A stretch of 64,000 bases of DNA. Origin: Sphingomonas sp. S-NIH.Pt15_0812. GTDB taxonomy: Bacteria; Pseudomonadota; Alphaproteobacteria; Sphingomonadales; Sphingomonadaceae. Position numbers and translations under genes: made by a program. The notes beneath the pieces are model-generated. The model did no database searches. It saw only the letters and a list, made by a program, of their open reading frames with translations, and had not been told where the DNA came from. Position 1 is the first letter of the stretch. Every line of letters starts with the position of its first letter. Below are positions 47,579 through 55,809 of the stretch, in pieces. The DNA lies in the NCBI RefSeq assembly GCF_003951315.1, contig NZ_QLJH01000005.1, forward strand, positions 124,001-188,000, read 5' to 3'.

Positions 47579-48256
47579 GTGAGTGAGGGGCGACTGGCGG
47601 ACCGGGCCTATACGGCGATCGTCCGCATCATCACCGAGGAGGATCTGGCGATCGGCGATCGCCTGCCCTCCGAAAGCCGGCTGGCCGAAACGTTCGGCAT
47701 GTCACGCACCATCGTCCGCGAGGCGCTGGCGCGGCTGGCGTCGGACGGGATCACCGAGGCGCGGCGCGGCGCCGGTTCCTATGTGAAGCGCCGCCCCTCC
47801 GCTCGGCTCGGCAGCCATATGCCGATGGATGCGCTGGCGGCGACGCTCGGCACCTATGAAGTGCGCTTCGTGCTGGAGGCGGAGGCGGCGCGGCTGGCGG
47901 CGCAGCGTCGTTCGCCCGAGCAGATGGACGCGATCGAGGCGGCGCTGGCGGCCCTACGCACCGCGTTGCTGTCCAACGCCCCCGCGCATGACGAAGACTG
48001 GCTGCTGCACCGCACGATCTTCGAGGCGACCGCCAATGCCGCCTTCGTGCCCGTCTTCGACCATTTGCAGGACGCGGTGATGCGCATCCTGCGCGCCGGC
48101 GTCGAAATCTCGCGCGCACGGGCGCCGGAGGTGATCGGCGCGATGATGGAGGAGCATGACGCGATCGTCGACGCGATCCGCGCGCAGGATGCGGACGGCG
48201 CGGCGCTGGCGATGCGCTGGCATCTGTCGCAAGGGCGCAAGCGGCTGATGCCGTGA
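47579..48256 (+). CDS. GntR/FadR-family transcriptional regulator
   Basis: 225 residues. Winged HTH: RLADRAYTAIVRIITEEDLA, then LPSESRLAETFGMSRTIVRE and ALARLASDGITEARRGAGSY. The C-terminal FCD all-helical ligand domain (about 75-220) includes RFVLEAEAARLAA, EDWLLHRTIFEATANAAF and EEHDAIVDAIRAQDADGAAL with candidate metal-binding His/Asp residues. GTG 47579 has AGGGGG at 5-bp spacing; ATG 47540 would add 13 residues and overlap gntP. Likely the local repressor of gluconate genes, relieved by a sugar acid (inference). Confidence 0.88.
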   Translation: MSEGRLADRAYTAIVRIITEEDLAIGDRLPSESRLAETFGMSRTIVREALARLASDGITEARRGAGSYVKRRPSARLGSHMPMDALAATLGTYEVRFVLEAEAARLAAQRRSPEQMDAIEAALAALRTALLSNAPAHDEDWLLHRTIFEATANAAFVPVFDHLQDAVMRILRAGVEISRARAPEVIGAMMEEHDAIVDAIRAQDADGAALAMRWHLSQGRKRLMP

Positions 48257-48270
48257 TGCGCCGTTTCCGG

Positions 48271-48810
48271 TCAGGCGGAGACGCCCTCCACCCAGTCGAG
48301 CACCGCGACGCTGAGATCGTCCGGCGCGCGGGATGCATCGAGCGTGATCGCGCGCTCGTCGGGGCCCGGCCGTTCCAGGGTCGCGATCTGGCTGGCAAGC
48401 AGGCTGGACGGCATGTAATGGCCCGCCCGGCTTTCCATCCGTCGTTCGATCTCCGCCGCGCCAGTGTCGAGCAGCACGAAATGGAGCGGCATCCCCGCCG
48501 CCGTCTCCAGCCGTTCGCGATAGACGCGCTTCAGCGCCGAACAGGCGGCGACCGCGACGCCGCCGGTGCGGGCCGCGTCCCCGATGGCGGCCCCCAGCCG
48601 GTCGAGCCATGGCCAGCGATCCGCGTCGGTCAGTGCGTGGCCGGCCTGCATCTTCGCGACGTTCTCGGCCGAATGATAGGAATCGCCTTCCAGCACCGGG
48701 CAGCCGAGCCGTTCGCCGAGCCGGGCCGACAGCGTCGACTTGCCGCTGCCGCTGACGCCCATGACCACGATGGCGCAGGGCTGGCTCGCTGGTGTCTCGC
48801 CTGGCATCAT
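48271..48810 (-). CDS. gntK: Gluconokinase
   Basis: Phosphorylates gluconate to 6-phosphogluconate, entry to the Entner-Doudoroff and pentose-phosphate routes. 179 residues, P-loop GVSGSGKS (18-25), LEGDSYHSAENVAKM, ACSALKRVYRERL and RAGHYMPSSLLASQ are all hallmarks of the GntK/IdnK family. AAGGA precedes the start. It converges on the regulator gene, 14 bp between stops. Confidence 0.94.
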   Translation of the reverse strand: MMPGETPASQPCAIVVMGVSGSGKSTLSARLGERLGCPVLEGDSYHSAENVAKMQAGHALTDADRWPWLDRLGAAIGDAARTGGVAVAACSALKRVYRERLETAAGMPLHFVLLDTGAAEIERRMESRAGHYMPSSLLASQIATLERPGPDERAITLDASRAPDDLSVAVLDWVEGVSA

Positions 48811-48904
48811 CGCGCGTCCTTCATCCCTTCACGGCCCGCAAGGCCGCATCGCCGACCGATGACGGGCCGATGCGGACTTGACCATTACGACCTTTGTCGC
48901 AGTC

Positions 48905-48923
48905 GTCGGGTCGGCGACCCGAC
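48905..48923. promoter_or_regulatory. Short strong hairpin upstream of beta-helix copy B
   Basis: GTCGGGTC / GACCCGAC, perfect 8-bp arms with a 3-base spacer, about 90 bp before the copy B start and downstream of a TTGACC. Operator or leader hairpin; unassigned. Confidence 0.3.
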
Positions 48924-49010
48924 CCTATCGACGGGGTTCAACACCCTGGGCAGGCGATTGGCCCCGGCGCGCATATGACGCGCAGCACAGCCCCTGACGG
49001 AGAGAGCGCG

Positions 49011-52000
49011 ATGACCATCCGACCAGCCATGACCCGCCTGACCGGCCGGGCGGCGGCCCTGCTGCTCGCCGGCACCACCCTGACCCCGGCCGCATGGCTG
49101 CCCACCGCGCACGCCGCCCCGGCGCGGGGTGGCGGCACCTCCGCCTATCTCACCGCCCCCGCCGACCCGCGCGCCGTGACCGTGACGGCTCCGAAGGATG
49201 GCGTCGCCGATGCGACCGCCGCCATCCAGCAGGCGATCGACTCGGTCGCGGCGAAGGGCGGCGGCGGCCTCGTCTTCCTGCCGAGCGGTCACTATCGCCT
49301 GTCGCGGACGCTCTACATATGGCCGGGGGTGCGGCTGTTCGGCGTCGGACGGACGCGGCCGGTCTTCGTGCTCGCCCCCAACACGCCGGGGTTCCAGCGC
49401 GGGGTCGGCAGCATGATCTTCTTCACCGGCAACCGCCGCGCCGCGCCCGGCGAACCCGCCGCGCCGCCCGTGCCCGTGCCGCCGCCGACCAGCGTGCCGT
49501 TCGATCCGGGCATCGCCGATGCCAATTCCGGCACCTTCTATTCCGCGATGAGCAATGTCGATTTCCGCATCGGCGACGGCAATCCGGCGGCGACCGCCGT
49601 GCGCTTCCACGCGGCGCAGCACGCCTATCTCAGCCATATCGATTTCCACCTGGGCGGCGCTCTCGCCGGCATCTACCAGGTCGGCAATCTGGGCATGGAC
49701 CTGCGCTTCCATGGCGGACGCTATGGCATCCTGACCGAAAAGCCATCGCCCGCCTGGCCGTACACGCTGCTCGACTCCAGCTTCGACGGCCAGCGCGACG
49801 CCGCGATCCGCGAGCATGAGGCGGGGCTGACGCTGGTCAACACCGTGTTCCGCAACGTGCCGATCGGTGTGGAGATCGATCGCGGCTATGGCGACTGGCT
49901 GTGGGGATCGGACGTCCGGTTCGAGAATGTCTCGCAGGCCGGTGTCGTCATCAGCAACGAGGGCAATGCCTATACGCAGGTCGGGTTCGAGAATGCGGTG
50001 GCCAGCAACACGCCGGTCTTCGCCCGCTTCCGCGACAGCGGCAAGACGGTGCCCGGATCGGGCACGCGCTATCAGGTGCGGGCATTCACCTATGGCCTGA
50101 CGTTGCCCGGCCTCGGCACGATGGGCCGGTCCGAAACGCGGATGGACGCCGCTCCGGTCGCGCGGCTACCCGGACAGCGCGCCAGTGCGATCCGCGCGAT
50201 GCCGGCCGTGGCGAGCTGGACCAATGTCCGGGACCTGGGCGTGCGCGGCGACAACGCGACCGACGACACCGCCGCGCTGCAACGCGCGATCGACACGCAC
50301 CGGGTGCTCTATTTCCCCGCCGGCTTCTACCGCGTCACCGATACGCTGAAGCTGCGGCGCGACAGCGTGCTGATCGGCCTCCACCCCAGCCTGACCCAGA
50401 TCGTGCTGGCGGAGGACAGCCCGGCGTTCCGCGGCATCGGCAGTCCGCGTGGTTTGATCGAAAGCGCGCGCGGCGGCGATGCGATCGTATCCGGCCTCGG
50501 CCTGGATAGCGGCGGGCGCAACCCGCGCGCCACCGCGCTGCTCTGGCGCGCGGGCGCGGCGTCGCTGGTCGACGACGTCAAGTTCCAGGGCGGCCATGGC
50601 ACGTTCCTCGCCGATGGCAGGCGCACCGATCCCTATAATGCCGACCATAGCGGCGATGCCGATCCGACCAAGCGCTGGGACGGGCAGTTCGCCAGCCTGT
50701 GGGTGACGGATGGCGGCGGCGGCACGTTCAACGGGCTGTGGACGCCCAACACCTTCGCCTCGGCCGGTCTCTACGTGTCCGATACCGACACGCCGGGCCA
50801 TGTCTACCAGATGTCGGCCGAGCATCACCGCCGCGCCGAGATCGTGCTCGACCGGGTCCGCCACTGGCGCTTCCTGGCCCCCCAGACCGAGGAGGAGGCG
50901 GGTGAGAGCCGCGACGCCGTGTCGCTGGAGGTGCGCAACTCGCAGGACATATTGTTCGCCAATTACCATGGCTACCGGGTCACCCGTTCGATCCAGCCCG
51001 CCCCCAGCGCGGTGGCTCTCTACGGGTCGAACGACCTCCGATTCCGCAACGTGCATGTGAACGGCGAAAGCGGTTTCGCGACCTGTGACGCCAATGGCTG
51101 CGGCACCTATCTGCGCGCGAGCAAATATCCCTATGCCAATGCGATCATCGACGTGACGCGCGGCGCGGCGGTGCGCGAGCGCGAATTCGCGGTGCTCGAC
51201 GTGACCGACGCCCCCCTGCCCCCGCCTGGCGCGACGCTGGCACCGGTCACGAAGCTGGCCGATGGCTTTTACTCGCTCGGTGGCGGCGCGGTCGACGGCA
51301 AGGGCCAGCTCTACTTCGTCGATCGCTACTTCCAGCGCATCCATGGCTGGACCGCGGCCACGGGCCTGTCGATCGTCGCCGACGCGCCGCTCGATCCGGT
51401 CAACCTGGTCGCGGACCGGTCGGGCAAGCTGATGGTCCTGTCCTCGGCCGGTCCGGCGGCGACCGTCTACAGCCTAGACCCTGCGCATCCGCAGGACGTG
51501 CGCATCATCGCGCCGACCGCCGGCACCGACCGCGCCGGCGCGATGCTGGCGTTGCCGGGCAGCTTCTGGAACAATGGTGAGTTCCGCGATCAATATGATC
51601 CCGCCACCGACCATTTCACCACGCTGGCCGAGATGTTCGCGCGTGACGCGGCGGCCCCCAAGTCCAACCATTATGTCTCGGCCGACGGCAGCGTGGCGCT
51701 CCCGGCCTTCCGCGTGTGGCAGCAGGGGCCGGCCAATCATATCGGCTGGCGCTTCTCCGACACGCTCGACACCTATGGCTTCGTCACCGGCACGGTGGGC
51801 GAGCGGGTCTATGTCGCCAATGGGTCGGAGGATCGCACCTATAGCGCGCTGCTCGGCCCCGGCGGCGCCCTGACCGACCTCCGCCCCTTCGCGCCGCGCG
51901 GCGGCGAGAGCGTCGCCAAGGGACCGGACGGCCGCGTCTATGTCGCGAACGGACAGGTGTTCGTCTATGGCGCGGATGGGCAGGAGGCAGGGTGGATCGA

Positions 52001-52097
52001 CGTGCCCGACCGGCCGCTGCAACTGCTGTTCGGTGGAGAGGACGGGCGCACGCTGTTCATCCTCACGCATCACACGCTCTACAGCGCGCGGCCTTGA
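49011..52097 (+). CDS. Secreted beta-helix (pectate-lyase-3-like) / SMP-30-like propeller fusion, copy B
   Basis: 1028 residues, start 49011 chosen for GGAGAG and the signal peptide that follows (TGRAAALLLAGTTLTPAAW). Same architecture as copy A: beta-helix entries at about residue 63 (DGVADATAAIQQAID) and 417 (NATDDTAALQRAID), propeller from about 744 (FYSLGGGAVDGKGQLYFVDR ... GGEDGRTLFILTHHTLYSAR). Long stretches match copy A, including the identical ATDDTAALQRAIDTHRV. It should be a second exported polysaccharide-acting protein with different specificity. Confidence 0.85.
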   Translation: MTIRPAMTRLTGRAAALLLAGTTLTPAAWLPTAHAAPARGGGTSAYLTAPADPRAVTVTAPKDGVADATAAIQQAIDSVAAKGGGGLVFLPSGHYRLSRTLYIWPGVRLFGVGRTRPVFVLAPNTPGFQRGVGSMIFFTGNRRAAPGEPAAPPVPVPPPTSVPFDPGIADANSGTFYSAMSNVDFRIGDGNPAATAVRFHAAQHAYLSHIDFHLGGALAGIYQVGNLGMDLRFHGGRYGILTEKPSPAWPYTLLDSSFDGQRDAAIREHEAGLTLVNTVFRNVPIGVEIDRGYGDWLWGSDVRFENVSQAGVVISNEGNAYTQVGFENAVASNTPVFARFRDSGKTVPGSGTRYQVRAFTYGLTLPGLGTMGRSETRMDAAPVARLPGQRASAIRAMPAVASWTNVRDLGVRGDNATDDTAALQRAIDTHRVLYFPAGFYRVTDTLKLRRDSVLIGLHPSLTQIVLAEDSPAFRGIGSPRGLIESARGGDAIVSGLGLDSGGRNPRATALLWRAGAASLVDDVKFQGGHGTFLADGRRTDPYNADHSGDADPTKRWDGQFASLWVTDGGGGTFNGLWTPNTFASAGLYVSDTDTPGHVYQMSAEHHRRAEIVLDRVRHWRFLAPQTEEEAGESRDAVSLEVRNSQDILFANYHGYRVTRSIQPAPSAVALYGSNDLRFRNVHVNGESGFATCDANGCGTYLRASKYPYANAIIDVTRGAAVREREFAVLDVTDAPLPPPGATLAPVTKLADGFYSLGGGAVDGKGQLYFVDRYFQRIHGWTAATGLSIVADAPLDPVNLVADRSGKLMVLSSAGPAATVYSLDPAHPQDVRIIAPTAGTDRAGAMLALPGSFWNNGEFRDQYDPATDHFTTLAEMFARDAAAPKSNHYVSADGSVALPAFRVWQQGPANHIGWRFSDTLDTYGFVTGTVGERVYVANGSEDRTYSALLGPGGALTDLRPFAPRGGESVAKGPDGRVYVANGQVFVYGADGQEAGWIDVPDRPLQLLFGGEDGRTLFILTHHTLYSARP

Positions 52098-52115
52098 GGC
52101 CGATCGGCGCGGTGG

Positions 52116-52322
52116 TCAGATCGTGATCGGGAAATCCGATCGCCGCGCCAGCATCGTCATGTTGCCAAAGGGGATCATCTCGGCGCTGTCGACATATTGG
52201 ATGTAGAGCCGGTGGCGCTCGCGCTCGTCCCAGGCCAGGGCACGGCCGACCATCTCGCTCAGGCGTCCGCGGTCGACCCGCTTGCTCCGCGTCGCATCGT
52301 CCGAATGCCGAAGGAGAAGCAT
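52116..52322 (-). CDS. Small hypothetical protein
   Basis: 68 residues, not recognised. MLLLRHSDDATRSKRVDRGR leads into a compact, charged segment (LSEMVGRALAWDERERHRLY, IQYVDSAEMIPFGNMTMLA). Purine-rich GGAGGGCGGAGACG lies immediately before the ATG. No signal peptide or membrane segment. The gene stands alone, convergent with copy B by 18 bp. Coding status is moderately supported by the ribosome-binding site and non-repetitive protein sequence. Confidence 0.5.
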   Translation of the reverse strand: MLLLRHSDDATRSKRVDRGRLSEMVGRALAWDERERHRLYIQYVDSAEMIPFGNMTMLARRSDFPITI

Positions 52323-52429
52323 CGTCTCCGCCCTCCAATTGACCGCGCTCACCGTTCGTCTCCGCTTCTGTGCGCTGCCAATCCGCACGGCCACTGGCCG
52401 TTCCACTAATTTCCCTTGTTTAAAGCGAT

Positions 52430-52699
52430 TTAACCTAATCCGGGCTCATTCGCGGTTAGATCGGTCCGAATCGGCGACGATCGGGGAATGACGGTCGCCA
52501 CGATGATATGGGCCAGGGACTGACCGACGCTGTTCTCGATATCGAGCTGCCAATGTCCCTCATCGACAAAGCCCGGATGGTCGGACAGGTAGCGTCCCAG
52601 ATGGCGTACCGCCTCGTTGCGCGCCTCGCCGAGATCGACGCACTCGATGCTCTTCGTGGCCTCCGGGCTGTTCCGGAGCTTGAGAATGAAACGAGCCAT
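52430..52699 (-). CDS. Small DUF6894-like protein
   Basis: 89 residues. MARFILKLRNSPEATKSIEC, VDLGEARNEAVRHLGRYL and the later WQLDIENSVGQSLAHIIVAT follow the pattern of DUF6894-type small proteins (a beta-rich start, an L-x-x-A-x-x-EA helix, then D-x-x-G-x-x-L). These are common in Sphingomonas and rhizobia; function unknown. The ribosome-binding site is weak, so the start is uncertain. Confidence 0.5.
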   Translation of the reverse strand: MARFILKLRNSPEATKSIECVDLGEARNEAVRHLGRYLSDHPGFVDEGHWQLDIENSVGQSLAHIIVATVIPRSSPIRTDLTANEPGLG

Positions 52700-53035
52700 G
52701 CATCTGTCGCATGACGACCGCCATGCGCTCCTTGAATTGTCCGGGAGGGCGAGCATAGCATCCTCCGCGCATGGGTCCCTGATGTGGATCGGATTACCCG
52801 GCATCCCGTCGCATCCGGGCGCTTATCGATGGCGCGCCCATGGGGTCGGCCAGTCGACGGTGTTACGGTACGTCAAATGCCCCCATGCTACGGCACCTGC
52901 CTGGCAGAACACTTGCCGGCCAAGCCGATTTGACTTGCAAGCGTCAGAGCGACCTTCCACGTTCAAATCCAAAGGGCGAGAGTAGCGATCGCATCCCGGT
53001 CGTGCCTCCGATCCATGATCATGGGAGGAATGGGG
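52700..53035. other. Intergenic region upstream of GH97
   Basis: 336 bp without a convincing gene on either strand. It contains a TTGACT hexamer near 52930 but no matching -10, and no strong inverted repeat. It probably holds the promoter of the GH97 gene. Confidence 0.5.
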
Positions 53036-54901
53036 ATGGGACGATCGACAGGCCGGGGATCGCGGCTCTTCCCTGGCGTCTGCGGCCTGGCCCTGACCTG
53101 TATCGCGGGGATCACGCCTATTGGCGCCGCGCAGGCCAAGACCGTGCAGGTCACCAGTCCCGATGGCAAGGTGCAGGCGCTACTGGCGGACGACGGCGGC
53201 CACCTGTCCTACCGCGTCGCCATCGATGGACGGCCGATCCTCGACCCGTCACCGCTCCGAATGCGGGTGGATGGCATCGAACTGGGCGATGGTGCGTCCA
53301 TCGGCGCCGTTCGCCGCGACAGGACCGACAGCCGCTACCGCTTCTTCGGCGCCAAGGCCGCGGCGATCGACCGCAGCACCATCGCGCATGTGTCGCTCAC
53401 CACCCATGGCACGACGTTCGAGGCGGATGTTCGCGTCGCAAATGACGGGGTCGGCGTCCGCCTGCGCCTGCCCGCCAAAGCCGGCCGGAGGATCGAGGCG
53501 GATCATTCGGGCTGGACGCTTGCCGCCGCCGATCCGCGCGTCTGGGTGACGCCGCGGGATCCCGGCTATGAGGCGATCTACGAGAAGAAGACGCTAGGCG
53601 AACTGGCCGGCGAGCCGCTCGGCCTGCCCCTGACGGCCAAGGTCGACCGCTATTGGGTCACGATCAGCGAGGCCGCCACGGCCGGCTATGGCGACATGTC
53701 GATCACGCCGGATGCCAGTGGGCGGCTGACGGGCGATCTCTATGCCGATCCCAAGGGTTGGCGCACCGACAGGGCGGTCGTCCAGCCGTGGCGGGTGACG
53801 ATCGTCGCGCGCGACCTGACCGGCCTGGTCAACACGACGCTGATCCAGAACCTCAACCCGCCTCCCTCGCCCGCGCTCGCCGCCGCGCCATGGATCCGAC
53901 CGGGCCGGTCGAGCTGGCAGTGGCTCGCCATCGGCGCGCCGCTGGAGGCGGACCAGCATCAATGGGTCGATTGGACCCGGCAGCTCGGCTACGAATATTA
54001 TCTGGTCGACGAGGGTTGGGCCGCTTGGAAGCGCCCATGGGACACGCTGGCGGACACGGTGAGATACGCCCGGTCGCAGGGTGTCGGCATCTGGATCTGG
54101 GTCGACAGCAAGGAGATGGTCGAGCCGGCGCAGCGCCGCGCCACGCTGCGTCGCTACGCGGCTATGGGCATCGTCGGCGTGAAGGTCGATTTCCCTGGGC
54201 ATCCCGACCATGTCTGGACGCAATGGTATGAGGATTTCGCACGCGATGCCGCGGCCGACAGGCTGATGGTCGACTATCACGGCGCGGTGAAGCCCACGGG
54301 CACCGAACGGACCTGGCCCAACATCCTGACGCGGGAGGCGGTGCGGGGTCATGAATGGCAGATCACCCGGTACAAGCGGGTGCTGCCCGCCGACCACGAC
54401 ACCATCATCCCCTTCACCCGCTATATCGTCGGGCCGGGCGACTATACGCCGACGGTGTTCGAGCCGGAGGAATTGCAGGGCAACAGCTGGTCGCACGAAC
54501 TGGCGCAGGCGATCATCTTCACCTCCCCCTATCTCTCGTTCGGCGGCCATCCACGCACCTATCTGGCGAACCCGGCGGTCGACCTGCTGAAGGCGGTCCC
54601 CGCGGTCTATGACGAGACCATCGTCCTGCCGGGCAGCGATCCCGGCACGCTGGCGGGCTTTGCCCGACGGCGTGGCCGTCAATGGTTCGTCGCGGTCATC
54701 AACGGCTCATCGGCGAGATCGTTGACGATCGACCTGCGCTTCCTCGGCAAGGGTGACTGGTCGCTCCTGTCGTTCGCCGACGATGCGGCGCGGACCGATA
54801 CCTACGACCGGACGGAGCGCATGGTCCGGTCGAACGGCTCCATCAAGGTCCCCCTGCGCGCGCAGGGCGGGTTCGCCGGCTGGCTGCGCCCGGCGCGCTG
54901 A
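53036..54901 (+). CDS. GH97 family alpha-glycosidase
   Basis: 621 residues, secreted (LFPGVCGLALTCIAGITPIG then AAQAK). N-terminal beta-sandwich (about 35-270) with TVQVTSPDGKVQALL and LAAADPRVWVTP, a TIM barrel (SSWQWLAIGAPLEADQHQWV, YEYYLVDEGWAAWKRPW, GVKVDFPGHPDHVWTQWYED, MVDYHGAVKPTGTERTWPN) and a C-terminal beta domain. Asp385 in VKVDF sits where retaining GH97 enzymes (alpha-galactosidase type) carry their nucleophile, while inverting alpha-glucosidases use Glu residues instead, so a retaining enzyme is more likely (inference). Several ATGs; 53036 is best spaced from GGGAGGA. Confidence 0.9.
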   Translation: MGRSTGRGSRLFPGVCGLALTCIAGITPIGAAQAKTVQVTSPDGKVQALLADDGGHLSYRVAIDGRPILDPSPLRMRVDGIELGDGASIGAVRRDRTDSRYRFFGAKAAAIDRSTIAHVSLTTHGTTFEADVRVANDGVGVRLRLPAKAGRRIEADHSGWTLAAADPRVWVTPRDPGYEAIYEKKTLGELAGEPLGLPLTAKVDRYWVTISEAATAGYGDMSITPDASGRLTGDLYADPKGWRTDRAVVQPWRVTIVARDLTGLVNTTLIQNLNPPPSPALAAAPWIRPGRSSWQWLAIGAPLEADQHQWVDWTRQLGYEYYLVDEGWAAWKRPWDTLADTVRYARSQGVGIWIWVDSKEMVEPAQRRATLRRYAAMGIVGVKVDFPGHPDHVWTQWYEDFARDAAADRLMVDYHGAVKPTGTERTWPNILTREAVRGHEWQITRYKRVLPADHDTIIPFTRYIVGPGDYTPTVFEPEELQGNSWSHELAQAIIFTSPYLSFGGHPRTYLANPAVDLLKAVPAVYDETIVLPGSDPGTLAGFARRRGRQWFVAVINGSSARSLTIDLRFLGKGDWSLLSFADDAARTDTYDRTERMVRSNGSIKVPLRAQGGFAGWLRPAR

Positions 54902-54961
54902 TCGACCTGGTTTACTCGCTCTTGCGATCGGAAAGCGACGGCAAAGGGGGACGATCAACAC

Positions 54962-54986
54962 GGGGAGCGTCACCGTCTGACGCCCC
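54962..54986. terminator. Imperfect hairpin between GH97 and DUF2076 gene
   Basis: GCGTCA / TGACGC core extended by a GGGG/CCC(C) stem with one bulged A, between convergent genes. No T-run. Confidence 0.35.
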
Positions 54987-55006
54987 TGTGCCGATCCGGT
55001 CAGTCC

Positions 55007-55624
55007 TCAATAATTGTCGCGGTCGTCGCTGCCGTCATTGCCGCCATCGTTGCCGTCGTCGTAATAGTTGTTGACGATGGTCTCTTCGGGCTGATCGACA
55101 AAGCCCTGCCCGCCGCCGAACATACCGCCACCGCCATTATGGCGGCCGAACATGTCGGACAGGCCGCTGAACAGCATCTCGCCTCCGGCGACGCCCGCCG
55201 CCGTGGTGCCGGCATTACGCAGGAAGCTGCCGAGCCCGCTTTGCGCGGAGAACAGGCCGGGACGCTGCTGCGGCGGCACGGAGGCATAATCGGGCTGCGG
55301 CGGCGCATAACTCGGCTGCGCCGGCTGCCCCCAGGGCGAGGCCTGGCTCTGTTGCGGGGGCAGGAAGCTGGATGCGGCGGCCGGCGGCGCGACGCGATAG
55401 GTCATCTCGCGAAGCTCGCCTTCCAGCTCGGCGATGCGGGCTTGCGCGGCGTGCAGCGACTGGTCCGCGACGATCGCGTGCTGCACCAGCCAATAGCCTG
55501 CATCGGAATTGCCGCCGAGCGTCTGGCGGATCATGCCATCGGCCTCCTGATCCTTGGGCACGCCCCTGGCATAAGCCAGATCCTGCAGGAACCGCGTGAG
55601 CAACTGGCGTTCGTCCGGCGTCAT
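55007..55624 (-). CDS. DUF2076 domain protein
   Basis: 205 residues. The conserved N-terminal part (MTPDERQLLTRFLQDLAYAR ... YWLVQHAIVADQSLHAAQA, then RIAELEGELRE coiled coil) identifies DUF2076, a periplasmic ligand-binding-like family of unknown function. The middle is Pro/Gln-rich and low-complexity; then a Gly-rich segment (GTTAAGVAGGEMLFSGLSDM) resembling a membrane-interacting hairpin; the tail is Asp/Asn/Gly-rich and very acidic. GGAG precedes the ATG. No signal peptide. Stands alone between two glycosidase genes. Confidence 0.85.
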   Translation of the reverse strand: MTPDERQLLTRFLQDLAYARGVPKDQEADGMIRQTLGGNSDAGYWLVQHAIVADQSLHAAQARIAELEGELREMTYRVAPPAAASSFLPPQQSQASPWGQPAQPSYAPPQPDYASVPPQQRPGLFSAQSGLGSFLRNAGTTAAGVAGGEMLFSGLSDMFGRHNGGGGMFGGGQGFVDQPEETIVNNYYDDGNDGGNDGSDDRDNY

Positions 55625-55809
55625 TCCATTCTCCTTCGACGATGCCGAAGATGAGGCGCGACGCCGCAGGATCAATGTTCGATGGACGGCTTACCGGAAT
55701 TTCATCAAGCCATCATGATGGCGGGGCGATCCGGCCATCGCCCCGCCCCGCGCGCTGACATGTTCCTCGACCCGCCCGAGGCATCCGACGTCGGATCGCG
55801 GCCCCGAGA

